From NCBI RefSeq assembly GCF_900169505.1, contig NZ_LT827021.1, forward strand, positions 2,232,001 to 2,296,000: a DNA stretch of 64,000 bases. Direction: 5' to 3'. The position numbers and the translations under genes are program-made. The notes below the pieces were generated by a model that had not been told where the DNA came from, searched no databases, and was given only the letters and a program-made list of their open reading frames with translations. The stretch is from Arabiibacter massiliensis. Its GTDB lineage: Bacteria > Actinomycetota > Coriobacteriia > Coriobacteriales > Eggerthellaceae. Shown in pieces: positions 1 to 8,700 of this stretch (positions are counted from its first letter, which is position 1; every line of letters starts with the position of its first letter).

Positions 1-130
1 AGCCGGAGTCGATGAGCACCTCGCCCAGGCGCTTGCCGCTGTCTTTCTGCAGGCCGAGGGCGGTGTTCAGCTGGCCCGTGGTGATGTAGCCGCTTTCGAG
101 GAGCATATCGCCCAGTCGCTTGTACGCCAT
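1..130 (-). CDS. Type IV pilus assembly ATPase, N-terminal fragment (cut by window edge)
   Basis: Only the first 43 codons are in the window. They begin MAYKRLGDMLLESGYITTGQ and continue with a pattern (Q-L-N-x-A-L, K-R-L-G-E-V-L-I-D-S-G) typical of the MshEN/GspE N-terminal domain of PilB/GspE ATPases, which power pilus extension in the cytoplasm. The start at 130 has a GGAAAGG ribosome site just upstream. It lies 15 bp downstream of the last prepilin-like gene on the same strand, so it is probably the distal part of the pilus operon. The Walker motifs lie outside the window, so the ATPase identity rests on the N-terminal domain and context. Confidence 0.75.
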   Translation of the reverse strand, partial: MAYKRLGDMLLESGYITTGQLNTALGLQKDSGKRLGEVLIDSG

Positions 131-145
131 GCGAGGGATCCTTTC

Positions 146-721
146 CTACCAGGTGTTGATCGAGCGGACGGTGATGCTTTCGGATTGCAGCGGGCGGCTG
201 CCGCCCGTGACGGTGATCGCGAACGTCCACGTTCCGTTATTGTAAGCCAGGTTGGAGAGCGTGGCGACGAGCTTGTTGCCACCGCTGATGCCGGCCGCCG
301 TGTCGACGAGGGGAAGCGGGACGGGATCGCCCAGCCGGACGTCCTGCTGCGGGTCCTTGCCGTCGGGCGCGGTCATGCCGTACAGGGTGACCGCGTTGCC
401 TTTTTCGGCGTTGTTGCCCAGGTAGAGGCGCGTGTCGCGGTTCGTACTGCTAAACACGATCCGGTCCGGGTCGGTCGCGTTCACGTCGTAGGCGAAGCGC
501 AGCTCGTCGGCGACGGCGGTCACGGCGTTGTTGAGCACGGCCTGCTCGTCGCTGTGGCCGCGGATGTCGCCGTAGGCGTTCACGGCCACGCCGATGCCTG
601 CGGCGATGGCCAGCGTGAGCAGGCCCACCAGCACGACGGTGGCCAGCACCTCGCCGAGGGTGAAGCCGTCGGACGCGCCGAGGCGCGCGCGGGCGCGGCT
701 GCTGAGAGAGGCGTGCTCCAT
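146..721 (-). CDS. Type IV prepilin-like protein
   Basis: A 191-residue protein beginning MEHASLSSRARARLG. It has a short basic leader, then a prepilin peptidase site with GFTLGEVLATVVLVGLL: cleavage is expected after the Gly, with Phe at +1 and Glu at +5. A hydrophobic helix of about 20 residues follows. The remaining 150 residues form a soluble domain I do not recognise. The start at 721 is chosen because GGAGGTG lies just upstream and because an upstream start would overlap the preceding gene. That gene stops at 723, one base before this ATG. It is probably a minor pilin or pseudopilin. Confidence 0.8.
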   Translation of the reverse strand: MEHASLSSRARARLGASDGFTLGEVLATVVLVGLLTLAIAAGIGVAVNAYGDIRGHSDEQAVLNNAVTAVADELRFAYDVNATDPDRIVFSSTNRDTRLYLGNNAEKGNAVTLYGMTAPDGKDPQQDVRLGDPVPLPLVDTAAGISGGNKLVATLSNLAYNNGTWTFAITVTGGSRPLQSESITVRSINTW

Positions 722-722
722 G

Positions 723-1094
723 CTAGGCACCTCCCGACGCGTTCGCGAAGTCGGGCAGCAGGTAGCGGGTGAACGTGTAGGCGGTTCCATCGGCAGCGCT
801 GGGCGTTGAGGTGGTCATGAGCACGTCGAACGTGGCGGTAGGCCCGGTCACGCTGGCGCCGGTTCCCATGACGGGCGCGATGGAGACGGTCGCGCCGCCT
901 GAGGGGGCCGTCCCGTCCACGGCTGAGAGCTGCCCGTAGGTGGACGTGGTGCGGTCGACGCTTGTCAGGCTCGTGTTCGTGGCCACGCCGATCATCGCGG
1001 CGAACAGCACCGTGGCAAGCCCTACGATGAGCACGCCCACCAGCACCTCGGAGATGGTCTCGCCCGCTTCGGATTTCAGCCGTTCCCGTATCAT
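723..1094 (-). CDS. Small prepilin-like protein with atypical cleavage motif
   Basis: A 123-residue protein beginning MIRERLKSEAGETISEVLVG. The leader is basic and ends in Ala-Gly. The helix that follows carries Glu at +5 (G/ETISE), as in type IV prepilins, but Glu replaces the usual Phe or Met at +1. After the membrane helix (VLIVGLATVLFAAMIGVA) comes a Thr/Ser/Gly-rich domain of about 80 residues with no recognised fold. Its ATG overlaps the stop of the upstream gene as ATGA (1091-1094), which suggests translational coupling. It is likely a minor pilin. Whether it is processed by the prepilin peptidase is inferred. Confidence 0.7.
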   Translation of the reverse strand: MIRERLKSEAGETISEVLVGVLIVGLATVLFAAMIGVATNTSLTSVDRTTSTYGQLSAVDGTAPSGGATVSIAPVMGTGASVTGPTATFDVLMTTSTPSAADGTAYTFTRYLLPDFANASGGA

Positions 1095-1744
1095 GCGCCC
1101 GCACCCCCTTCGGCTTGGAGGGGCTTGCCGATGATGGCGCGCTCCCAGGTGACGCGCTCGGGCGTCTTCTCGTCCACGCCGTAGAGCAGCGCGGCGGGGA
1201 TGTCGAGCGTGACGCGGTATTCGCCGACGGGCTCGGTGTACTCCTCGGGCCGCAGCGTGAAATGCAGCGAGTAGTCTGCCTTCATGGTGGCCGTCACCTG
1301 CACCTTGAGCACGCTCTGACGCACCGGGTCGGAATCGGCGCCGAACGACACGGAGAACGTGGACGTGGGGGCCGCGCCGCCCGTGGCCTGCCGCGTCATG
1401 GTTGCCAACCACTGCTCGAGCGCCGCCTTGTCCTTCTGGCCGGCCGGGTGCCGAAGGGCGCACGTCCATTCGCGGTTGGGCTCCGCGCCCGAGGACGAGC
1501 ATGTGCCATCCACGATGCTGTCGCGCAGAAGCTCGGCCGCCGACGTCACGGAGTAGTACGCCTGCTGGCTTCGCTCGAGCGCGACCAGCTGGCCGGTGGT
1601 GACCGTGGCGGCCGTGAGCACGACGGCGCCCACCACCGCGCACACGAGGAAGTAGAACAGCGCGAGCAGGATGGACGCCCCGCGCTCGTCGCAGAGCGCG
1701 GGGCGGGAGCTGGCCGCAGGCGATATGTCGGGCATGCGCTTCAT
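1091..1744 (-). CDS. Pilus-operon membrane-anchored protein (PilX-like position)
   Basis: A 217-residue protein beginning MKRMPDIS. After about 20 residues comes DERGASILLALFYFLVCAVV, a hydrophobic helix preceded by Arg-Gly. It resembles the prepilin-like anchor of PilX or TadE-type pseudopilins, but without a clear GF..E motif. The rest is a soluble domain with TLRPEEYTEP near the C-terminus. A TTG start 18 bases upstream (1762) is also open and would overlap the preceding gene, whose stop is at 1749. I prefer the ATG at 1744. It sits between the large repeat protein and two prepilin genes in a tightly packed operon. Function within the pilus is inferred from position only. Confidence 0.6.
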   Translation of the reverse strand: MKRMPDISPAASSRPALCDERGASILLALFYFLVCAVVGAVVLTAATVTTGQLVALERSQQAYYSVTSAAELLRDSIVDGTCSSSGAEPNREWTCALRHPAGQKDKAALEQWLATMTRQATGGAAPTSTFSVSFGADSDPVRQSVLKVQVTATMKADYSLHFTLRPEEYTEPVGEYRVTLDIPAALLYGVDEKTPERVTWERAIIGKPLQAEGGAGA

Positions 1745-1748
1745 GGCC

Positions 1749-4700
1749 CTATGGTACCGCAACCGTCTGGTAGTACACCGTGTTGCCCAGGCGGATCTCG
1801 TACTCGTAGGTGCCGGAGGCCGGGTGGTCGGTCACGGTGAACTTGGTGTGGCCGCTGTTGCCTTGGGACTCGCGCGTCACCGTCCCGCCGAGGGTGGTGA
1901 TGTCCACCGCCGCGTACTCGCTGCCGGCGGGGCGGCGCAGCACCCGCATCTCGGCGTCGGAGTTGATGTTGTTCTTCTTGTCGCCCTTGAGCGTGATCAT
2001 GCCCTGCACCTGGCCGTCTTTGTACTCGAGGCTGTCTTTGAACTTGGACTCAAGCTCGTACTCAGGCGGATCCACGTCGTAGCTGCGTGCAGCGGAGAAC
2101 TCGGCCTCGTGGTGGGCGTAGCGATCTCCCGTGGAGCGGTACAAGCCGTCGGCGCTCACGTAGAGCTGCGCGTCGAGCCTGTACTCGCCGCCTGAGTGAG
2201 ACGGCCAGAGCCAGCTGAACACCGAGTCCAGCTTTCCGCCGTCGACGTAGCGTGCCACCTGAAGCTCAACGGTGTACTCGCGCTCGAGCCGATTGCCGAG
2301 ATTGACCATGAGATAGCCGTCCGATCCCCAAGTGGTCTTCTCGTTGAAGTAGCGCTCGCTCACCGCCGTGCCATCGGGGCGCTTCACCACGAGCTTCGTT
2401 CCCAAGGGGAAGGTTTTGTTCTGATAATTGAGCCATGCCCAGTTGCTCTTCCCATACAAGCTCACCTGCAGCATGACCTCGCTCTCGTCGAAGAGCGTGC
2501 TCACGCAGGTGGTGTTCTTATCCAGGACGAGCTTGGTGGTGTAGGTGTCGTACATGAAGTTGTCCGTGTGGCCCACCTTCACGGGCGACGACGAGGCCCC
2601 ATTGTCCGGGTTCAGCAGCTGCGAGCCCAGATACGCTCCGTCCGTGATCCCGGCCACCTCGTAGCCGTTCCACAGGTTGTTGTAGCGCTCCACCTGGTTG
2701 CCGTTGTCGTCCACGTAGGGGTAGCGCAGGATGTCGTTTTTCACCTGGCCCGAGCCGTAGCGGTGGTTGAGCGCGATGTGCGTAGTGCCCACGCTGCGCC
2801 CGTCGCCGCCGTTGGCCTGCGCGTAGTCCACCACGAACAGCAAGTTCTCGACGATCACCGTGTTACCCGTCGGGTTCTTGTAATGCATGTCCTCGTCGGC
2901 CATGGAGGCGAACTCCGTGAGCGGGATGGTGGTGAGCGCCTTGTCGCATTCGTAATAGTAGAACGTCGGCGACGTGGGGTTCGTGATGTTCACCATCGTG
3001 ATCTTGGTGCCCTTGGGGAACACGCCGCCCTCGTTCGCCTCGCCGTGGATGGCCGCAGACGTGTTGGCGCTCAGCTCTGCCGCCACCCTGCTGCGGTACG
3101 CGCCGGGGCTGTAGGTGGTGGTGAACTGGGTGGTGTATGAGCTGGTGGGTGTGATGGGCGTCATGTTCTCCACGGCGATGTTCTCGTACACGCGGCCGTA
3201 GTGCGCCGTCTCGTTCGCCACCGCGTAGGCACGCTCGAGCACGATCTCTATCTCGAAGGAATACCGCGTGCCGTCGTCGGCCTCCAGCGAGAACACCACC
3301 AGGCCGCTTTGCGTGGCCAGCTCGTCGTCGGCGGCGAGCTCGGCGATGTCGAGGGTGATGGTGGCCGGCAGGAGCGCGGTTTCCTCGTACCGCACGTCGT
3401 TGCTGTAGTTGTATTCCCAGCCGCTCGGGCCGTCGTAGAACGGGAGCACCTCGGAGCTGCCGATCGTCATGCCCACGGCGTACTTGCCCTGCGCGCCCTC
3501 GCTCTTCCGCATGTCGGCAAGCCTCTCGTCGATGTAGATGCCCTCCCTGCCTACCCAGATGTTCATCTTACCGTCGCCCGGGCGCGCCACCGGCAGCTGC
3601 GTGCGGATGGACACCGTGTCGCCCGTGGTGTACGCGCGCAGCTCGCGTTGGTAGACGTACGAGGAGCCCTTGATGAACCAGATGCGGCACTCCTTCCCGT
3701 CCACATCGGCCGTGCGCTTCGTATATATCTCGAGGTACGGCGGGCGGTATGGGTCCCCGGACTCGTTGAGCGAGACGAAAGCGCCGGTGCTGTCCTCGGG
3801 TGTGCTCTGGCCGTACACGAACGAGCCGCCGTCACTCGCCGTAGAGCTGACCAGCGAGAACAGGCCCGTCACGGTGCCGTAGCGCGCGTCGACCGTGTCC
3901 GAGGGGTCCTTCACGTCCAGCCACTTGCCGGTGTTCACCACCAGGGTGTTGGTCCAATGGTGCTCGCCGCCCAGGGCATCGTACCAGGACTTGAGCTCGC
4001 CCCTCGTGAACTTGCGGCAGTCGTTCTTCTCGTCGTTGGTCAGGTTGTCGCCGTACTCGGTCACCTCAAGCTCGTTCCACCAGTTGGTGAACGTGCGCTC
4101 GGGCAGCACGTCGGAGTACAGGCTGCCCAGGCCGTTCACCACGGTGTCGAACTGCACGGTGCTGCCCGCGTACACGTTGAGGGCGCCCACGCGGTTGAGC
4201 GAGTAGAGTGTGGAGTCGCTCTCGTTGACCAGGTCCTTCGCACCCATCAGGTAGATGGAGCAGTCGTGCACCACGGCGCGGTTCGCGCGCTGCAGCGAGA
4301 AGAAGCTCTTAGAGCCCAGCTTGCCGTCCTCGAGCGGCTCCCACAGCCGGACGAGCGTGACGGTGCGCTCGCCGTACACGCGCGACAGGTTGCCGTCGCC
4401 GTATACGCCGCCGCGCTCGTCGTTGGTGAAGCTGATGCCGAAGCCCTTGATGAACACCTCGGCCGTGCCGTACATGGTGTAGTTGTTCGCGCTCACCGTG
4501 TGCGCGTCGGCGATGTTGCCGCCGCCGAACACGGAGCCGCCCAGGTTGACGGCGCGCTGCGTGGATGCGTCGCCGGGCGCCGCGTCCACCTCGCGCACGC
4601 CCTCGCCCGGGCCCTCGGCCACACGGCCGTCGTCGGTGTGCACGTAGAGCGCATCGCCGCCGTTCACGATGACGGTGGCGGCGCGCTCGGGGACGCCGTC

Positions 4701-7700
4701 CTGGTCGAGGGGCGCGTAGGAGTAGCTCTGATCGCCGCCGCCGAACACGTCGGCACCCACTGTGCCTTCATGCACCGTGACCGTCGCCGTGCCGAACACC
4801 GCGCCCAGCAAGCGCGGCATCTGACCCGCCGTGTTCACGTCGCCCGCGCCGCCGCCGAATATGCTGCCGCCCACCTGGGCGTTCTCCACGAGCACCGAGA
4901 CATCGGCCGGGTCGTCCACGACATAGGGCACCGTGCCGCTGTCGAGGGAGCCGTCGCCCACCACGCCCAGGTTGCCGCCGCCGAACACGTTTCCGGCGAC
5001 GTTCGCGCCGTCGGCCAGCACGAGGGATGCGTCGCCTTTCACCCAGCCGATGGCCTTTTGGAGCGCGACGTCCTTGTTTTCCTTGCCGAGGTAGGAGCCC
5101 TCGCCCGCCGCGTACGCGCTGCCCGCTACGGAGGAGCCGCGCACCTCGACGGACGCGCTTCCCAGCACGGCGCCCATGCTGCCGCCGCCGAACACGTTTC
5201 CGGCAACCGTGGACCCGGCGAGGGAAAGCGCCGTCGAGCCCTCCACCGCGCCCACCGCCAACTGCTGCTCGAGCGCGTAGTCTTCGACCAGAGCGCCCTC
5301 GCCGCCGCCGTAGACCGAGCCCTCCACCGACGGGGATCCGTCGGCGCCCGCGAGCACGGTGGTCGCGTTGCCGGTCACCGTGCCGAGCGCGCTGCCGCCG
5401 AACACGTCGCCGGCAACGTGCGCGCCTTCCCCGAGGGAAAGCTCCACGTTGCCGGTGATCTTGGCCATGGACGTGCAGTCGCAGCCCTGCTGCGTCGCGC
5501 CCTGGCTGCCGCCGTACACGGTGCCGTCGATCTCCGCGTTGCTGATGGAGAGCCTCACGTCGCCGACGATCTGGGCGAGCGCGTTCGCGTCCGGGTTGTC
5601 GGCCAGGTACGCCGTCGTGCCCGCGCCGCCGCCGTACACATCGGCGCTGATGGTGCCGCCGGTGATGTTCACGGTGCTCGAGCCGTACAGGTTGCCCGCC
5701 TCGAGGCACGCGAGCGAGGCGTTGGTCACTGCGGAGGACTGGCCGTAGCCGCCGCCGTAGAGCTTGCCGGATATAGTGCCGCCGGAGATGTTCAGCGCGA
5801 TGTCCACGGCGTTCTCCACCGTGCCCGCCTCGGGGTCGCCCTCGCCGGTGACGCCGCCGGCACCCGCCGCGAACACGCCGATGAGCGTGCCGTCATCGCC
5901 GATGCCGGGGATCGTGCCGATGGAGCCGCCGCTGACGTTGATCTCGATGTCGGACAGCTCCTGCGGCGTGAACCGCGACGAGAGGAACCGCGCGTCCACC
6001 TTCTCCTTCGCGTTGTCGGCGGTGCGGCCGAGGCAGCCGCCGTAGAGCTGCGCCACCGAGCCGCCCTCCATGTTCACCTGCACTCGGCCCACGAAATCGT
6101 TGTTGGGGTATGCGGTGCCGTTGGAGTTCACGCTGCGGTTGTAGCCGATGCTCGAGCCGAACACGAGGGGCACCACGCCGCTTTTAAGCGTGATGGCGGA
6201 GTTGCTGTAGATGGTGCCGTCGGTCTGCCCGCCGGTGAGCTGGCCGATGTCGCAGGTGGCCTCGCCGGTGGTCACCATGCTCTGGCCTGCGGCGATGTCC
6301 ACCGTGACGGACACGTTGAACGGCTCTTTCTCCGTGGCGAACTGGTTGTGCGAGATGCCGTTGACGCCGGTGTTGCCGTTCTCGGGGCAATCGTAGTTGC
6401 GGCCGCCCGCGATGACACGCCCGTACGAGCCGCTCTTGATGACTATCTCGCAGGTACCGCGATCTTGCGGGTAGCCCTTGGAGGGGTCCTCGTTGTAGTT
6501 CGCATAGCCGCCGACGATGTTGAAGTCCTGCGACTTCGTGCCCTTCAAAAGGCCGTACGATTTGATCGCCTCGGACGTGTTCCGATAGCCCTCCATGCGC
6601 ACGCCGGTATCCATGGTGAGCGAGTAGCCCTGGCAGTAGAGGTAGCCGATGCGCCATACCGCGTTTCCGCCGTTCGAGGCGCTCAGCGTGATGTCCTTGA
6701 ACGTGGTGTCCGCGAACAGCAGCTTGCCCTTGATGCGGGTGCTGTCGGCGCCCTTGTGCTCGTCGGTGCTCGTGTTGTAGAAGCTGAGGAACGCGCCGCC
6801 GTTCTCCGCGCTGCGGTAGTCCACGCCGTAGTCGGCATCGTAGGAGGTGATGGTGGCCGCCTTGTTGAACGTCTTGTCGTCGTAGCCGAACTCGGTGCTC
6901 GCGTACTGGTCCATGACCACGATGACGTTGCCCTCGCGCGGGGCGTTGTCCTTGAGCTGCTCGAAGGCGCGCTGCATCGTCTTGACCGGCTTGTCGGGCT
7001 CGTAGCCGTCGTTGCCGTCGTCGCCCGCGCTCAAGCTGAGGTATACGGTACGGCCGCTCGTGGTGGCCGTGAGCTCGTCGAACTTCTCGCCGGACGCCTT
7101 GCTGGCGACAACCGCCTTGAAGCTCTCGAAGCCGTTGAACCGGTCCCTGCCGAGCGTCGCGCCCTGCACGCCGAGGTCGGTGTCCTTGCCGTCCTTCACG
7201 CCGTACCACGTGTACGCGAAGTCGTTTGCGGTGAAGCCGTCCGACGCGCTGCGCAGGTTGACGGTCAGGCTCTGCACGTCGCCCGCGCCGTCGCGCGCCT
7301 TCGCCAGGGAGAACTCGGCATGCGCGGCCTCCACGTCGCGCGAATCGGAGAAGCGCCGATCGCCGTCTTGCACGAACGCCTCCACCGTCTGAGGCTGCGA
7401 GGCGATGGGCGTCTCGAACGTCGTTCCCGTGCCCTTGACCTCGCCGTCCACCGACCAGGAAAGCTCCGCGCCATAGTCGAAGCCGATCATGGCCGCGGAG
7501 AGCTTGGCCATGCCGCCCTCGAGCGCGAGCGAGTCGATAGCGACCTTGCGGTAGTCGAGCACGAGCAGTTCGCGACCTTCGTGAGAGGAGATGCGCCAAG
7601 GATAGTCCCCGGCACTCTGGTTGAGGAATTCAAGGGCGGCGGCGCGGTTGGCGTCGGTCACCACGTACTGCGCCGGCGCGTACACGTCGCCGTTCCACAC

Positions 7701-8687
7701 TCCCGGACCGCAGTTGTAGGTTTTGTTCGGCTGGCTGGCGACGCCGGTGATGGAGCCCGCGTAGCAGCAGCCGATCGAGCGATTCGCGGCGAGCAGCGAG
7801 ATGTCGGCGGCCTCCGTCTCATCGGCCTGGCTGCGCGCGCCTCCGACGAATGGCCCCACGAACCCCGGCCCCGACACCTTGCCGTCGAACATGCAGTTGG
7901 CCACGCTTGCCGTGCCCACGCCTCGCTCGCGCACGCGGCCCACGATGCCGCCCGTGAACGCCTGGATGGGCGTGCCGTTTATCACCTTGAAGTCGGGGAA
8001 TTTCGCCGCCGTGTTCACGGTGCCCGCCATGCTGCAGTTGGAAAGGGTCTTCGAAGCCTTGCCGCTCGTGTAGTAATCGCCGACCATGCCGCCTATGGCG
8101 TAGTTCTTCGTGTCCGTCCGCTCGCCGTTGAACTTGTCCGCCACCGTCGCGTTCACCACAGTGCAGCTGCTGATGTTCGTGTTCACGGCGAGCCCGACGA
8201 GCGCGCCCACCATGAGGTCGCGCTCGCCCGACCCCTTGCTGTACGTGCCCGTGACGAACGGACCGTCCAGCGTGAGGTTCTTGATGGTGGCGCCGTTCGT
8301 GCAGCCGAAGAGGCCCGCGTACAGGATGTCCTTTTTGGCGTTCTCCGAGAACGATGTGATGTACACGCCGCTGATGGTGTGGCCGTTGCCGTCGAACGTG
8401 CCCTGGAAGCCCGTTGCGGCGCTGTCGTTGAAGCTCGACGGCGCGCCGATGGGCGTCCACTCCTGGTTGATGCCCAGATCGATATCGGCCATGAGGATGT
8501 AGGAGGCGCTCGAGTTGCCGGGGATGGCGCGCAGCTGCTCCGCCGTCCAGATCTCGACGGGATCGTCGGCGTGGGCGCTCGTCGCGGGCACGGCGCACAC
8601 GGCCAGCGCCGCCAGCAGCGCGAGCAGGCCCGCCAGGGCGGCGTGGCGCAGGTCGAGCGCGCGGTTTCGGATGGTTTGACGGTTCAC
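1749..8687 (-). CDS. Giant secreted repeat protein, putative adhesin of the pilus operon
   Basis: 2312 residues. A Sec signal peptide ends near residue 40 (AVPATSAHA/DD). The next 350 residues contain GLUG-like segments (GALVGLAV, GGMVGDYY, GGIVGRV) alternating with Asn/Cys-rich turns. Then comes an Ig-like stretch and, around residue 550, a GDDGNDGYEPDKPVKTMQRA motif typical of pectate-lyase-like beta helices. From about 800 to 1400 there are many repeats ending in YGGG or FGGG, compatible with a long parallel beta helix. No LPXTG or other sorting signal is visible at the C-terminus (YYQTVAVP). It lies directly downstream of a prepilin gene (13 bp) and upstream of three more, so it may be a pilus-associated adhesin. 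That role is inferred. Confidence 0.7.
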   Translation of the reverse strand: MNRQTIRNRALDLRHAALAGLLALLAALAVCAVPATSAHADDPVEIWTAEQLRAIPGNSSASYILMADIDLGINQEWTPIGAPSSFNDSAATGFQGTFDGNGHTISGVYITSFSENAKKDILYAGLFGCTNGATIKNLTLDGPFVTGTYSKGSGERDLMVGALVGLAVNTNISSCTVVNATVADKFNGERTDTKNYAIGGMVGDYYTSGKASKTLSNCSMAGTVNTAAKFPDFKVINGTPIQAFTGGIVGRVRERGVGTASVANCMFDGKVSGPGFVGPFVGGARSQADETEAADISLLAANRSIGCCYAGSITGVASQPNKTYNCGPGVWNGDVYAPAQYVVTDANRAAALEFLNQSAGDYPWRISSHEGRELLVLDYRKVAIDSLALEGGMAKLSAAMIGFDYGAELSWSVDGEVKGTGTTFETPIASQPQTVEAFVQDGDRRFSDSRDVEAAHAEFSLAKARDGAGDVQSLTVNLRSASDGFTANDFAYTWYGVKDGKDTDLGVQGATLGRDRFNGFESFKAVVASKASGEKFDELTATTSGRTVYLSLSAGDDGNDGYEPDKPVKTMQRAFEQLKDNAPREGNVIVVMDQYASTEFGYDDKTFNKAATITSYDADYGVDYRSAENGGAFLSFYNTSTDEHKGADSTRIKGKLLFADTTFKDITLSASNGGNAVWRIGYLYCQGYSLTMDTGVRMEGYRNTSEAIKSYGLLKGTKSQDFNIVGGYANYNEDPSKGYPQDRGTCEIVIKSGSYGRVIAGGRNYDCPENGNTGVNGISHNQFATEKEPFNVSVTVDIAAGQSMVTTGEATCDIGQLTGGQTDGTIYSNSAITLKSGVVPLVFGSSIGYNRSVNSNGTAYPNNDFVGRVQVNMEGGSVAQLYGGCLGRTADNAKEKVDARFLSSRFTPQELSDIEINVSGGSIGTIPGIGDDGTLIGVFAAGAGGVTGEGDPEAGTVENAVDIALNISGGTISGKLYGGGYGQSSAVTNASLACLEAGNLYGSSTVNITGGTISADVYGGGAGTTAYLADNPDANALAQIVGDVRLSISNAEIDGTVYGGSQGATQQGCDCTSMAKITGNVELSLGEGAHVAGDVFGGSALGTVTGNATTVLAGADGSPSVEGSVYGGGEGALVEDYALEQQLAVGAVEGSTALSLAGSTVAGNVFGGGSMGAVLGSASVEVRGSSVAGSAYAAGEGSYLGKENKDVALQKAIGWVKGDASLVLADGANVAGNVFGGGNLGVVGDGSLDSGTVPYVVDDPADVSVLVENAQVGGSIFGGGAGDVNTAGQMPRLLGAVFGTATVTVHEGTVGADVFGGGDQSYSYAPLDQDGVPERAATVIVNGGDALYVHTDDGRVAEGPGEGVREVDAAPGDASTQRAVNLGGSVFGGGNIADAHTVSANNYTMYGTAEVFIKGFGISFTNDERGGVYGDGNLSRVYGERTVTLVRLWEPLEDGKLGSKSFFSLQRANRAVVHDCSIYLMGAKDLVNESDSTLYSLNRVGALNVYAGSTVQFDTVVNGLGSLYSDVLPERTFTNWWNELEVTEYGDNLTNDEKNDCRKFTRGELKSWYDALGGEHHWTNTLVVNTGKWLDVKDPSDTVDARYGTVTGLFSLVSSTASDGGSFVYGQSTPEDSTGAFVSLNESGDPYRPPYLEIYTKRTADVDGKECRIWFIKGSSYVYQRELRAYTTGDTVSIRTQLPVARPGDGKMNIWVGREGIYIDERLADMRKSEGAQGKYAVGMTIGSSEVLPFYDGPSGWEYNYSNDVRYEETALLPATITLDIAELAADDELATQSGLVVFSLEADDGTRYSFEIEIVLERAYAVANETAHYGRVYENIAVENMTPITPTSSYTTQFTTTYSPGAYRSRVAAELSANTSAAIHGEANEGGVFPKGTKITMVNITNPTSPTFYYYECDKALTTIPLTEFASMADEDMHYKNPTGNTVIVENLLFVVDYAQANGGDGRSVGTTHIALNHRYGSGQVKNDILRYPYVDDNGNQVERYNNLWNGYEVAGITDGAYLGSQLLNPDNGASSSPVKVGHTDNFMYDTYTTKLVLDKNTTCVSTLFDESEVMLQVSLYGKSNWAWLNYQNKTFPLGTKLVVKRPDGTAVSERYFNEKTTWGSDGYLMVNLGNRLEREYTVELQVARYVDGGKLDSVFSWLWPSHSGGEYRLDAQLYVSADGLYRSTGDRYAHHEAEFSAARSYDVDPPEYELESKFKDSLEYKDGQVQGMITLKGDKKNNINSDAEMRVLRRPAGSEYAAVDITTLGGTVTRESQGNSGHTKFTVTDHPASGTYEYEIRLGNTVYYQTVAVP

Positions 8688-8700
8688 GGCTTCGACCTCC

